64,000 bases of DNA, taken from Longibacter salinarum. Lineage in GTDB: Bacteria; Bacteroidota; Rhodothermia; Rhodothermales; Salinibacteraceae. The position numbers and the translations under genes were made by a program. Shown one piece after another: positions 1 through 9,258 of this stretch (the first letter of the stretch is position 1; every line of letters begins with the position of its first letter). The DNA lies in contig NZ_PDEQ01000004.1 of NCBI RefSeq assembly GCF_002554795.1, positions 62,001-126,000 on the forward strand, in the 5' to 3' direction. The notes under the pieces were generated by a model, which ran no database searches, was not told where the DNA came from, and saw only the letters and a program-made list of their open reading frames with translations.

Positions 1-21
1 CCGTCCGTTCCAGCCAGCGGG

Positions 22-342
22 TTAGCTCGTCGGGAGGTCCTGCATCGTGACGACCTCGGCGTCCGACTCTACGGCGAACGGTTCGGGCGTCGGCTCCGTC
101 AGAGCGAACGCAGAGGAGACTGCGATAATTACAACCAGCGCCAGGCCGATGAGGCTCGTTAGGATCGCCTTGTTCTGCATCGAATGGCGCCGCGCGTCGC
201 GGGACGCCATCATGCCCGGAAGAAGCTCATCGGGAAGGAGGTCGACGGAGGGGTTGAGTTCGCGTTTCTTTCCGTGATCCTGCATGTAGCGAACCGAACT
301 GGAGAAGGCGCGGCGTGGAGCGTATTGCTTCGAAGACGTCAT
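22..342 (-). CDS. small single-pass membrane protein, unknown function
   Basis: A 106-residue protein of no recognised family. The first 60 residues are polar and basic (RR, KKR clusters), one hydrophobic segment follows (AILTSLIGLALVVIIAVSSA), and the last 25 residues are acidic. This suggests a single-pass inner-membrane protein with the basic N-terminus in the cytoplasm. The reading frame is open upstream of this start, but I chose the methionine of MTSSKQYAPRR because the extra 27 residues look unlike a protein start. It lies head-to-tail downstream of the M1 peptidase gene, about 160 bases away, so co-transcription is possible. No function is proposed. Confidence 0.6.
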   Translation of the reverse strand: MTSSKQYAPRRAFSSSVRYMQDHGKKRELNPSVDLLPDELLPGMMASRDARRHSMQNKAILTSLIGLALVVIIAVSSAFALTEPTPEPFAVESDAEVVTMQDLPTS

Positions 343-501
343 CGTGTAGAAACGGCTGAGTCGGTAGAATGGTGAGACCGGAACCTCGGGATCGTCTCCC
401 TTCCGTCGTTCACCCCGCCACACGAATACCGGCCGCTAGAGGTTACAGCCCGCCGTCGATTTGTTTGCCTGCTCACTCCGCGCGGACCTCAATTCATCGG
501 C

Positions 502-2184
502 TCATTTCGACGCCGAGTGAACATCCCACTCCCCCAGAAGCCACGTGTGCGGATCGACCGTGACGTCCGACACAGGCGCTGGCACATCGACCGTGAACGT
601 TTCCTTCCGTTTCGTGATGTCGAGCGTGGCGAGATCTTCGGTATCGCCAATAGCAAGACCGATCTCGAGCGGCACGTCGAAGACGGGGGACCTCTGAACC
701 TGCTCGACCGTCAACTCGACCGCTTCGTTCTGATCGCTGTAGTGCCACTCGATGTCAAGAATCGGGTATCCGGCACGCCGGGTCCACTGCTCGAAAAAGA
801 TGTCCAGGCTCTTCCCAGAGACATCCTCCGCCGCCGACTGAAAATCTGCCGTGGTTGCATTGCCAGACTTTTTTCTCTCGTAAAATGTCTGCAGCGTCGA
901 CCAGAAGGCCTTGTCGCCAAGTTCGAAGCGGAGCATGTGCAGGACCCAGGCGCCCTTCAGATACGGATTGGATGTGAGCAATTGCGCGGGATCCGTATAC
1001 GTCGTGTCAACCAACGGCTCGTCTGGGTTCTGACGCTGAAACGCCAGTGCCTGATTTCGGGCTGACGCCATCGACTCCCGCATCTCCTGAGCTCCTTCCG
1101 CATATTCGAGATACAGTTTCTCAAGGTACGTTGCGAAGCCTTCGCTGAGCCAGAGGTGCGGCCAATCTGCCTCTGTTACCGTGTTACCAAACCACTGGTG
1201 CGCGATCTCGTGGGCGACGAGACCCGTCGACGGCTCACCGTCTGCCATAGCACTTTCACTGTAGAAGATCGCGCTCGCGTTTTCCATTCCCCCGTAGCGT
1301 GTCGTCGACTGCACGTTGGCCAGCTTGGCAAACGGGTACGGCGCGATATTCCCCTCGAAGAACCGCACGATGCGAGGAGCGACCTGCAGATCTCGCATGG
1401 CCGGCCCGCGGTCTTCTGGATATACCCAGCTCTGCATCGGGATGTCGCCCTGAACGCCGAGCGAGTCGACGACGAATTCCGCCGCCCCGAAGACCATCAC
1501 CTTCGTCGGTAGAGTTGCTTCGGTACGATAGCGGGTCACGCGGCGATCGCCATGGTCCGTCTGTCCGAGTCGTTCGCCATTCGCCACAACATCGTAGCGA
1601 GACGGAGCATCGACCGTCCAGGCCACCGTCGCCTTGTCCGACGGGTGATCGACAACCGGTACGTAATGCCGAGCACGATTGGGCCAGTTGTCACCGAAGA
1701 AGGTTCTATCGCCGTGGCGATTGCTTCCAATGATGAGACCATCGGCTGGTGTGCCCGAATAACGTATCGTAAATGTGCGCTCCTCACCCTCTTTCAGCTG
1801 GCCCTCTGGCTCGATGACCACATGATCGTTCACCTGTCGAAATGAGACGGAGCGGCCTTCCTCCTCCACTGCCGTGACGGTCATCCCGGTTTCCTTTACA
1901 TTGTCGGTCTGTGGATCATCGAGATCCAGACGGATCGCCGTTAGCGTATCGGTCGTGAGGCGGAGTCGAACGGTCGCCTCGCCAGTGATTTCGTCGCTAC
2001 GGTCCGACAACGTCACTCGAAAGTCGTAGTGCTGCACATCGATCTCCGGGTGAGCAGGCGTGGGCCCACCGTTTCCCGCAGGCTGCGCCTGGCACGCTAC
2101 GGTACCGTAGCTCAGAACAAAGAGCAGAGTGATGAGAGAAACGAAGGGGGGCGAGAATCGCAGGGAAGCGTCCATTCGATGCAT
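502..2184 (-). CDS. M1 family zinc aminopeptidase, secreted
   Basis: A metallo-aminopeptidase of the gluzincin M1 family, removing N-terminal residues from peptides, probably in the periplasm or at the surface. It has an N-terminal hydrophobic export signal ending near TVACQAQPA; the cysteine is not in a classic lipobox, so soluble or lipid-anchored export are both possible. The substrate motif YGGMENASAI (variant of GAMEN) is near residue 300, and the zinc motif HEIAHQWFGN near 325 is followed by the third ligand in WLSEGFATYLEK. At 560 residues it resembles the short bacterial M1 form without the large ERAP1-type C-terminal domain. The longest frame begins at TTG; an ATG one codon later was chosen, and ATG at 2175 is also possible. 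Confidence 0.9.
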   Translation of the reverse strand: MHRMDASLRFSPPFVSLITLLFVLSYGTVACQAQPAGNGGPTPAHPEIDVQHYDFRVTLSDRSDEITGEATVRLRLTTDTLTAIRLDLDDPQTDNVKETGMTVTAVEEEGRSVSFRQVNDHVVIEPEGQLKEGEERTFTIRYSGTPADGLIIGSNRHGDRTFFGDNWPNRARHYVPVVDHPSDKATVAWTVDAPSRYDVVANGERLGQTDHGDRRVTRYRTEATLPTKVMVFGAAEFVVDSLGVQGDIPMQSWVYPEDRGPAMRDLQVAPRIVRFFEGNIAPYPFAKLANVQSTTRYGGMENASAIFYSESAMADGEPSTGLVAHEIAHQWFGNTVTEADWPHLWLSEGFATYLEKLYLEYAEGAQEMRESMASARNQALAFQRQNPDEPLVDTTYTDPAQLLTSNPYLKGAWVLHMLRFELGDKAFWSTLQTFYERKKSGNATTADFQSAAEDVSGKSLDIFFEQWTRRAGYPILDIEWHYSDQNEAVELTVEQVQRSPVFDVPLEIGLAIGDTEDLATLDITKRKETFTVDVPAPVSDVTVDPHTWLLGEWDVHSASK

Positions 2185-2494
2185 CAATCAAACAGGAGTC
2201 AGGGTCGGAAGCGGTGTAACGGGAGCGATCAAGTTTCGGGTTCCACAAGCGGTCGAGTCACCTAGCAATTCGAACGTCGCATTTCGCATTTCGCATTTCG
2301 CATTTTGTACTTCGCACTTCGCATTTCGCACTTCGCACTTCCAATCCCCCTCCAACTGTCACATCATCGTGACTCAGGCCATGATCGGCCACGTCGTCTT
2401 GACAGCCCGGCAACAGCATCCGTACGTTTTCCACGTTCGCCCGACACCAGCGGCCCGGGCGATTCGCTCGATGCTACCAACCAGTCAACCTACT
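2185..2494. other. divergent intergenic region with heptamer array
   Basis: Spacer between the divergent M1 peptidase and lipoprotein genes. It must hold promoters for both. Its most obvious content is the 7-bp array at 2278-2340. An in-frame extension of the downstream gene reads through the array, but the encoded FRISHFAFCTSHF-type repeats are a by-product of the DNA repeat, not a credible protein. No clear promoter hexamers were recognised. Confidence 0.6.
2278..2340. repeat. heptamer tandem array (CGCATTT/CGCACTT)
   Basis: Nine consecutive 7-bp units, mostly CGCATTT or CGCACTT, with one diverged unit (TGTACTT). The array lies about 155 bases before the lipoprotein start and is pyrimidine-rich on that gene's coding strand. 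It belongs to the same class of period-7 spacer arrays seen at many other gene boundaries in this window. Confidence 0.95.
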
Positions 2495-3379
2495 ATGCGA
2501 ACGACTTTTCGCACTACCTCTTTCTCCTGGATGCTCGCGATGACCCTTCTCGTCACGCTCGTGGCGGCAGGATGCGACGCCGACACTGACGACACCGATA
2601 TCGGCACAAATGAGGCCGACATGAGTGCTGATACATCGATGAGCGTCACGATCGAACAGGGGGAGCGCTCTCCAGAAATTGCAGGGGCCACGGCCACGTT
2701 CGCTGCCCCGGAATCTGGGGAGGTCCTCGACGCGGGATCGGACGTCATGGTAACCGTCAACGTGGAATCGTTTGAGACGCAGGTGCAGACGGACACGCCG
2801 CGCTCGGACTCGATTGCCAACTCGTCGAAGGGCCAGCACGTTCATATCATCGTGGATGGCGGACCGTACCACGCAAATTATGAGCCCGGCACACCGTTCA
2901 ATATCGGCATGCTCGAAGACGGGGCCCACACGGCAGTCGTCTTCCCCAGCCGCTCCTACCACGAGAGCGTCAAGAATGAGGGCGCCATGGATTTCGTAAA
3001 CTTCTACGTCGGAGAAGAGGCGGGCGACTTTCCGCTGAACCCCGAAGAGCCCACGATTATCTACAGCCGCCCGAAAGGCTCGTACACGGGCGCCGGAGCT
3101 GAGCGAATCATGCTCGACTTCTACCTGCATAACGTCGAACTGAGCGCCGACGGCTATTCCGCACGGTACCAGATCCGTGAAAAAGGTAGCGACGAGGTGA
3201 TCGCCTCCACGACACTGACCGAGTGGGTACCGTCGTTCGTCGAAGGGCTTCAGAAGGGAACGTACATCGTTCGCCTTGAACTGCTCGATGCAGACGGAAA
3301 TGTCGTTCCGGGCCCGCTGAACACCACCGATCGGGAGATCATGGTCGACCCGGAAGCACAAGAGGAGGAGGAAGCATAG
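2495..3379 (+). CDS. lipoprotein of unknown function, HVH-containing
   Basis: A 294-residue predicted lipoprotein. After the basic N-terminus MRTTFRTTSF, a hydrophobic stretch ends in the lipobox LVAAGC, and the mature protein begins with a strongly acidic linker. The central part (GQHVHIIVDGGPYHANYEPG, then GMLEDGAHTAVVFPSRSYHES) is histidine-rich and resembles small secreted domains that pair HxH strands with a Gly-Asp turn; a distant relation to DUF4399-like domains is possible but not shown. The C-terminal third has the strand pattern of an immunoglobulin-like fold (NVVPGPLNTTDREIMVDP). ATG 2495 was chosen over upstream in-frame starts because it gives a canonical lipoprotein signal. A strong terminator follows. 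Confidence 0.8.
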   Translation: MRTTFRTTSFSWMLAMTLLVTLVAAGCDADTDDTDIGTNEADMSADTSMSVTIEQGERSPEIAGATATFAAPESGEVLDAGSDVMVTVNVESFETQVQTDTPRSDSIANSSKGQHVHIIVDGGPYHANYEPGTPFNIGMLEDGAHTAVVFPSRSYHESVKNEGAMDFVNFYVGEEAGDFPLNPEEPTIIYSRPKGSYTGAGAERIMLDFYLHNVELSADGYSARYQIREKGSDEVIASTTLTEWVPSFVEGLQKGTYIVRLELLDADGNVVPGPLNTTDREIMVDPEAQEEEEA

Positions 3380-3408
3380 TCCTTCGCATATACGGTCGAT
3401 AGGAACGA

Positions 3409-3447
3409 GGCGCAGCTTCCTCACAGGAGGCTGCGCTTTTTCCTTTG
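3409..3447 (+). terminator. intrinsic terminator of lipoprotein gene
   Basis: An 11-bp stem (GCGCAGCTTCC with GGAGGCTGCGC, one G-U pair, loop TCACA) followed directly by TTTTTCCTTT. It lies 30 bases past the lipoprotein stop codon. Confidence 0.9.
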
Positions 3448-3686
3448 ATAGAAGGTTCGAATGGACGCAACACGAAATACGGTAGGTGAACGTTCATCTA
3501 ATGGATGCCAATGTCTGGCCTCGTCCTCCGTAATTTACGCTTCTATTATGATTTAGACGGAACCGGTCTCGACGGCGCTTCTCTGCCGCTACTGCCATTT
3601 GCCGCGGGAACTGACGGACAGAGCGGCAATTTGACCGATTATCAGATGCTCCCGCCTCCGTGTCCCTCATATCCCAGCCTTGCTCC
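3448..3686. other. intergenic region, promoter expected
   Basis: About 240 bases between a terminator and the alkaline phosphatase start, locally AT-richer than the surroundings around 3530-3560. It should contain the phosphatase promoter. I saw no clear PHO-box-like direct repeats and no clear promoter hexamers. Confidence 0.4.
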
Positions 3687-5192
3687 ATGCAACGCTTCGT
3701 CCTTTTCTTCTCGGCCGTTCTTCTGCTCTCCGCCGGCAGCGGGATGATGTCGCCTGTATCGGGCCAACCCACGGCTGCCGATGATGCGCGCCGGCCAACC
3801 AATGTGATTCTCTTCATTCCGGATGGGTTCGGTCCCGCCAGCGCGACGATGGCACGCGACTACCTTCGAAAGTACGAGGGCGTCGGCGAGCTCGCGATGG
3901 ACTCGATCCAAACCGGTAGCGTCCGCACCTTCTCCACATCCAGCCGAGTGACGGATTCCGCCGCCGGTGCAACCGCTTATGCGACGGGCGTAAAGACGTA
4001 CAATGGAGCCATTGCGGTTGACACGCTCCAACGTCCGCTCGGAACGCTCCTTCGCGCCGCGGAGGGACGTGGCATGGCAACGGGCATGGTGGTCACGAGT
4101 CGGATCACCCACGCGACGCCCGCCTCCTTCTCTTCCCACGTGCCGGAACGCTGGATGGAAAATGAGATCGCCGCGCAGCAAATCCAGAGTGGAGCTGACG
4201 TCATTCTGGGCGGCGGAATGCGGCACTTCCTACCGTCCTCGGCAGAGGGAAGCGAGCGGGAGGACGACCGCAATCTGATCGACGAGGCACGAGCCAAGGG
4301 GTACACGTTCGTCGATGACCGCGACGGCCTCATGAACCTATCCAACGGTCCCGTGCTCGGTCTCTTCAGCATGAGCCACCTGGATTACGAGATCGACCGT
4401 GACCCAGCGGTCCAACCGAGCCTGGCGGAGATGACGGACAAAGCCCTCAGTCTCGTTTCCAAGGACAAGGATGGCTACTTCATGATGGTCGAAGCGAGCC
4501 GCGTCGATCACGCCGGGCATGGCAACGACGCTGCAGCGCACCTGAAAGACATTATCGCCTACAACGAGGCGATGGAGGTTGCACTCAAGCACGCCCGCCG
4601 AGATGGCAACACGCTCGTCGTCAGTGTGTCCGACCATGAAACCGGCGGCCTTACGCTGGGTCGCGATATCCACAAAGAAGACGGCGTGGACGGCGTTTAT
4701 GCATGGCATCCGGAGGTCCTCCACCGTGTGGAAGGCTCGCATGGTGCGATGTTCGATGCCGTCTCCGCGCGTTACGATCATCTACCGGACGGTGCCACGG
4801 CGACCGATTCCGTGGATGCCGTCGCAGCCGTTCTGAGCAACATGGCCGGCATCGATGACCTCACGGATGCGGAGCGGGCGTCCATCCAGAACAGCCTCGG
4901 ATCGTACGACCTCAATTACACCGTCTCAGACCTCATCGAGCGCCGCGCCGTCATCGGTTGGACCACCCGCGGCCACACCGCCGTCGACGTGAATCTCTAC
5001 GCGTATGGACCTGGCGTCGAGAACTTCCGCGGCAACATGGACAATACGGAGGTCGGAGACATTCTGGCGTCTCTGCTCAACCTCGACCTCGATGCGCTCA
5101 CGGCGGATCTTCGCGAGGAAACTGAAGAGACCCAAAAGGCTGAGAAATCAAAAACGGACGCCACCTCCGGTCCGTCGCCTGGGTCCGAATAA
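3687..5192 (+). CDS. alkaline phosphatase, exported
   Basis: A periplasmic alkaline phosphatase (PhoA superfamily) releasing phosphate from monoesters. The 501-residue product starts with a signal peptide (MQRFVLFFSAVLLLSAG) cleaved near VSGQPTAA. The first metal-binding segment is NVILFIPDGFG. The nucleophile region VTDSAAGATAYATG places the phosphorylated serine at about residue 91. Later metal ligands appear in VEASRVDHAGHGND, VVSVSDHETGG and TTRGHTAVDV, the usual order in the family. ATG 3687 is preferred to an upstream in-frame start because it gives a proper signal peptide. It stands alone between a terminator and the hotdog gene, about 50 bases apart. Confidence 0.95.
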   Translation: MQRFVLFFSAVLLLSAGSGMMSPVSGQPTAADDARRPTNVILFIPDGFGPASATMARDYLRKYEGVGELAMDSIQTGSVRTFSTSSRVTDSAAGATAYATGVKTYNGAIAVDTLQRPLGTLLRAAEGRGMATGMVVTSRITHATPASFSSHVPERWMENEIAAQQIQSGADVILGGGMRHFLPSSAEGSEREDDRNLIDEARAKGYTFVDDRDGLMNLSNGPVLGLFSMSHLDYEIDRDPAVQPSLAEMTDKALSLVSKDKDGYFMMVEASRVDHAGHGNDAAAHLKDIIAYNEAMEVALKHARRDGNTLVVSVSDHETGGLTLGRDIHKEDGVDGVYAWHPEVLHRVEGSHGAMFDAVSARYDHLPDGATATDSVDAVAAVLSNMAGIDDLTDAERASIQNSLGSYDLNYTVSDLIERRAVIGWTTRGHTAVDVNLYAYGPGVENFRGNMDNTEVGDILASLLNLDLDALTADLREETEETQKAEKSKTDATSGPSPGSE

Positions 5193-5241
5193 CCGGGTCC
5201 ACGCCCACACCCTTGGCTCACGTTCCTCTTTCTCCCCATCC

Positions 5242-5754
5242 ATGGCCGACCATAGCAGCAATCCATTTCGGGAGATCCTCCAGCAGCATCGTGATGCAGG
5301 CGAGGACCGGCGAGCCGAACAAATCACGCGAGCCGTCGGCTCCACGATTCCGTTCATGTCGACGGCAGGCGTGAACATTGACGTGTACACACCGCAGCGC
5401 GTCGTGGTGACGCTTCCGGATCGGCCGCCGGTCCACAATCACGTCGGAACGCCACACGCCGCCGCTCTCGCGCTGCTGGCTGAAGCAGCAACGGGCCTGG
5501 TGGTCGCGTTGAACCTGTCCGATGGTTCGGTGCCGCTGCTTCGATCGATGAATGTCGATTTCCGCCGGATGGCACGCGGGACGGTCCACGCGGAGGCCGC
5601 CCTCGGCGAGGAAACGCAGCAGCGCATCACCAGACGCCCCATCGGCAAAGTGATGGTCGATGTCGAATTGCTTGCGGACGGCGAGACGGCCGTGACCGGC
5701 GCGCTGCAATGGGCGTGGATTCCCGCGAGCCGCCTTCCTTCATCCGAGGGATAA
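5242..5754 (+). CDS. DUF4442/PaaI-like hotdog thioesterase
   Basis: A 170-residue single-domain hotdog-fold protein, most likely an acyl-CoA thioesterase or a DUF4442 relative. The diagnostic stretch NHVGTPHAAALALLAEAATG matches the helix-containing HxxAL region of these enzymes, and the following segment forms the usual beta-sheet. No signal peptide is present, so it is cytoplasmic. The start ATG follows the phosphatase stop by 49 bases; the longer in-frame reading is out of phase with known family N-termini. Substrate cannot be read from the sequence. Confidence 0.75.
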   Translation: MADHSSNPFREILQQHRDAGEDRRAEQITRAVGSTIPFMSTAGVNIDVYTPQRVVVTLPDRPPVHNHVGTPHAAALALLAEAATGLVVALNLSDGSVPLLRSMNVDFRRMARGTVHAEAALGEETQQRITRRPIGKVMVDVELLADGETAVTGALQWAWIPASRLPSSEG

Positions 5755-5938
5755 CAGAAGCACGTCAAAAAAGAAGGGCCATACGTATCAAATAGGCTAC
5801 CGATTTCATCTTCGTGTTGTCGGTAGTTGAGGATAACGACAAAGCTGCAATCGTCCATGTTTGGCAGCGATCGTCCGAAGAGCACCATTTCCCTCTTCGA
5901 TGCGTCCTCTCCTCCTCTGTCCCAGCCCGGCAAGGGAC

Positions 5939-8446
5939 ATGATTCACGCACCGTCACCCCACATCCTCCGCGGATACTCTCTCGTCGCGTTCGTTATTGG
6001 ACTTGCGCTGGGACTTGTCGCCCTGCCGACACATGCACAGCAGCCGGGCCTTCGCACCGTTCCCGGCGCCTCGGATGCGGAGCAGGGCATCGCCCTGACC
6101 GTCAGTGGTGGCGTAAGCAAGGGGGCGTACCAGGGTGGATTTGTCTACGGTCTCACGTACCTGATGCGCCTCTCGCGTGAGGACCCTCGGATTCGAGACG
6201 TCTTCGATGTACCAGCTTACCATCTCGTATCTGCTACCGGTGCGTCCGCGGGTAACATCAACGCGCTCCTTGCTGCCGTCTCCTGGTGTGACTCAACGTT
6301 TATCGAGCAGTCGCCGCAGGAAAGCCTGTTTTGGCGCGTCTGGATTCCGGTCGGGATGGAGCAACTCTTCCCCGAGACGCGCCCGGAGCAACCGTTTATG
6401 CCCGACTTTGTCTTTTCACGGCAGTTCTTCCACACGGAGGTGGCACCTCGGCTAAAGGAAGCCATGCATCACCCCGTTCGCCGAGGCTGCGAAGTGCCGG
6501 TCGGTCTTACCCTAACGCGCATCGACTCCTTTGGCCATGTCCCCTTCGCACCGAGTCTGGACCCGGTACGGACGATTCGCTACGCCAGCATTGCGCGGCT
6601 CGCGTCGACATCCATCGAGGGAGAACCGGGCATGCGATTCCGTCCGTTCGACTTCACCGGCCTTGACCTACAGCAGTATGGCGAACTCTTGCTTCCGGAC
6701 CTCGCGCCTTCACAGAACGACCTCGGCGTAGATCCGATGGTGCGTGTCGCCCTGGGCTCCAGCGCCTTTCCGCTCGCCTTCGCCCCGGTCGAAATCACCT
6801 TTTCATCCGGTCCGGACGAGCCCAGGGAAACCGGTTACTTCATCGATGGCGGCGTATTCGATAACAACCCGCTCGGTCTGTCCAGTGCGTTGTATAACCC
6901 GCGGCTCCGCAATGAGCGGCCAGACGAGGACATGAAACTCCGAGCGTACGTTGGCCCACGAAGGGCAGACCCGAGGAGTGTCCCGGTCTATTCCCTTCTT
7001 GTCAATCAGAACCATCGACGTGGAACGCCACCTGCCGAACGACAGGCGGAAATCACATCTCGTTCCAAGAGCAGGATTAGTGCCCGGGCCTACAACTCCT
7101 TCCTGAATAAAGCGATTACGACGGCACGGGAATACGAGATGGAGCTACTCGCCCGCGACCTGACGGAAACCGATCGCAAGCGCATCGTGCAGTCCTCACG
7201 GTATCACGCGATCATGGGCGAGAGTCTGATCAGCTTCGGTGCGTTCTTCAGCTACCTATTCCGGCAGCATGATTTTTTCGTCGGACTCTACGACGCCGTA
7301 CATTTTGCAGCAGAGCAATCGGTACATGATCGGACAAACCGATCGGACGTCGGCGCTCGCGTGCGTGCCCTGATCGACGTTCTCGAACCCCAGCTCCAAA
7401 CAGCGGAGCACGACTTCCTTCTCTCACTCCATCGGGATGAATTTGCCCAGGAACGGGTCTGTGAGCCGTTTACGTCGAGTCAGAATGTGTACCTGGCCCT
7501 ATCGTGTGCGGTAAACGACTGGGAACGCACCCACGGTACGGAGCCATCGGGTGCGGCCGAAAACTTTGGGCGACTCTTTGAACACATCGAGACGTATATC
7601 ACGCCTGACCGATTTATTGCTCTGGAAAAGCAGGCCTGCCAAGCTGAAAAAGCGACATCGGTAAATGAAGCCGGTCGCCGAGTGCAAACAGATGGCGAAT
7701 TTCGGTGCGACGCGATTACGGACGACGGCCTGCTCCTGCAGATGCAGGCCAACGCAGATCAAACCGTGACGCGGATATTGGAATCTGCCCTTGAGATTCT
7801 GATCGAGAATGAGCACGAGATTGATGCCACGATGGATGAGGCCACGGCTCGCGATCACATCACACTCGCGTACTTCATCCAGCGAAATCTAGCCATCGAG
7901 GGGCGAACCGGCTTTTCGTGGGACAGCTCGTCGATGCCCGTAGAGCGTCGAAAGCGTCGAGGTGTGGATGCGCCTGCAATTTCGCGTCGGCTGATCTGGC
8001 GTACCGTCGTCCCGAACGAGGTCATCTTCCCCGTCGCGCGAAAAGGGTGGGGGTTTTCCTATCGTCCGCGATACTACCCCGGCCCGCGACATGCGCCACG
8101 CATCCCCCTTCTGCTCGGGTACAATAAGTTCGAGGGCCAGCCAGGACTCTTCCTGACAGGGCTGGGGCTGGAGCAACCGATTTTTTCCGGACCACGCCGC
8201 CTCATCGTGAACAGCGTGGAGGTCGGCATCACGCAGGGAATCGCGACGACCGGGACGGGCGATGGGTGGCGGTATACCGGACTCAATGTCGGACTCTACA
8301 TTCTCGGTGGCAAAATTCGATTCGGGCTCCTGCTCCCCTCTCTATTACGCCACCCGGAGACCAACCTGTACTCGGGGCACCAGACCTCGATCGGCATCTC
8401 CGATGTCAATGGCCTGCTGTACTGGATCGGAAAGTTCATCCAGTAA
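5939..8446 (+). CDS. patatin-like phospholipase, exported
   Basis: A large (835 residues) patatin-family serine hydrolase expected to cleave phospholipid or other acyl esters. A hydrophobic signal (YSLVAFVIGLALGLVALPTHA) precedes the patatin domain. The oxyanion loop is SGGVSKGAYQGG, the nucleophile elbow is GASAG with serine at about residue 103, and the catalytic aspartate is in FIDGGVFDNNPLG. The long middle part is helical and unassigned. The last about 130 residues (GWGFSYRPRYY onward) are aromatic/glycine-rich beta strands, suggesting association with the outer membrane. An earlier in-frame ATG at 5900 is possible. The distance from the preceding gene (184 bases) suggests its own promoter. 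Confidence 0.9.
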   Translation: MIHAPSPHILRGYSLVAFVIGLALGLVALPTHAQQPGLRTVPGASDAEQGIALTVSGGVSKGAYQGGFVYGLTYLMRLSREDPRIRDVFDVPAYHLVSATGASAGNINALLAAVSWCDSTFIEQSPQESLFWRVWIPVGMEQLFPETRPEQPFMPDFVFSRQFFHTEVAPRLKEAMHHPVRRGCEVPVGLTLTRIDSFGHVPFAPSLDPVRTIRYASIARLASTSIEGEPGMRFRPFDFTGLDLQQYGELLLPDLAPSQNDLGVDPMVRVALGSSAFPLAFAPVEITFSSGPDEPRETGYFIDGGVFDNNPLGLSSALYNPRLRNERPDEDMKLRAYVGPRRADPRSVPVYSLLVNQNHRRGTPPAERQAEITSRSKSRISARAYNSFLNKAITTAREYEMELLARDLTETDRKRIVQSSRYHAIMGESLISFGAFFSYLFRQHDFFVGLYDAVHFAAEQSVHDRTNRSDVGARVRALIDVLEPQLQTAEHDFLLSLHRDEFAQERVCEPFTSSQNVYLALSCAVNDWERTHGTEPSGAAENFGRLFEHIETYITPDRFIALEKQACQAEKATSVNEAGRRVQTDGEFRCDAITDDGLLLQMQANADQTVTRILESALEILIENEHEIDATMDEATARDHITLAYFIQRNLAIEGRTGFSWDSSSMPVERRKRRGVDAPAISRRLIWRTVVPNEVIFPVARKGWGFSYRPRYYPGPRHAPRIPLLLGYNKFEGQPGLFLTGLGLEQPIFSGPRRLIVNSVEVGITQGIATTGTGDGWRYTGLNVGLYILGGKIRFGLLLPSLLRHPETNLYSGHQTSIGISDVNGLLYWIGKFIQ

Positions 8447-8511
8447 CCGGGCAGTGATCGACCTGCAAGACCGCGCTCTTCCTACTACCGCGTTCTGTGT
8501 TGAACGAGATC

Positions 8512-9198
8512 TCAGTCTCCGAAGGAGTAGCCCATCAGGCGGATCTCACGAGCGCAGACCAGTTCGATGCGTTCCCGTGCGGCATCGTCCATCAATTCCG
8601 TGTAGGGCGACCGCTCGGGCCGAAATCCACTCTTTGCCTTGGGCAATTCGATGTCGTCCGGAAGGCCAATCGCATCGCGAAGATGTGCGAGTTCGGCCTC
8701 AAGGTTTTCGTATCGGGCGAGATGATCGAGCGCCATGTGTCCGTTGATCGTGTAGATCGGCCAGTTCGTCAGACGGCTTTCTCGACATTCGTGGATCCAC
8801 GTGTTAAAGTTCGGCCGAGGCTCGTTCGTCTTGTAGTAATAGAAACTGACGGCCTTGTCGAACGGGTTACGCTCAAAGGAGAACGTGTAGTACGAATCCC
8901 AGATGCCAGGCTCGACGTGGTCCTGGATAAAATCCGCCGTACGGTGATTATAGAATTCTTTCCGACGTTGACGGAGCAACAGCGTCGCCCAGTCGAAGCG
9001 GTCGTAGTATTTCAGCGGAACGTAGAAATTCTGCGGTCCGCGGTAGCCCCGCTCCCGTCGCTTCGCCTCTCCCCGCTCATCGATTGGCGTGATGATGTCG
9101 TCCGGGCCGCAAAACTTTGACAGCGCTATCTCCAGGCTCGTACTGGCGGTCTTCCGGGTCTTCACGTAAATGAACCGGTGCTTGTGACTGATGATCAT
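8512..9198 (-). CDS. sulfotransferase family protein
   Basis: A 228-residue cytoplasmic protein of the sulfotransferase superfamily (Sulfotransfer_2-like), transferring sulfate from PAPS to an unknown acceptor. The 5'-phosphosulfate loop is RFIYVKTRKTASTSLEIAL and the 3'-phosphate binding part is FSFERNPFDKAVSFYYY, the typical spacing for the short bacterial members. It is 60 bases downstream of the MATE gene in the same direction, so the two may be co-transcribed. It faces the patatin gene convergently. Such proteins often act on glycans or lipids; the acceptor is not indicated here. Confidence 0.85.
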   Translation of the reverse strand: MIISHKHRFIYVKTRKTASTSLEIALSKFCGPDDIITPIDERGEAKRRERGYRGPQNFYVPLKYYDRFDWATLLLRQRRKEFYNHRTADFIQDHVEPGIWDSYYTFSFERNPFDKAVSFYYYKTNEPRPNFNTWIHECRESRLTNWPIYTINGHMALDHLARYENLEAELAHLRDAIGLPDDIELPKAKSGFRPERSPYTELMDDAARERIELVCAREIRLMGYSFGD

Positions 9199-9258
9199 GC
9201 GGGAGGAAACGAACTGAAAGCAGAATACGAAAGGGGTCGTCAGCGTCGGGGAGAGACA

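Noticed and set aside
2474-3424. 316-codon minus-strand open frame opposite the lipoprotein gene
   Set aside because: The plus-strand frame has a lipoprotein signal and a terminator at its end; the minus frame has neither.
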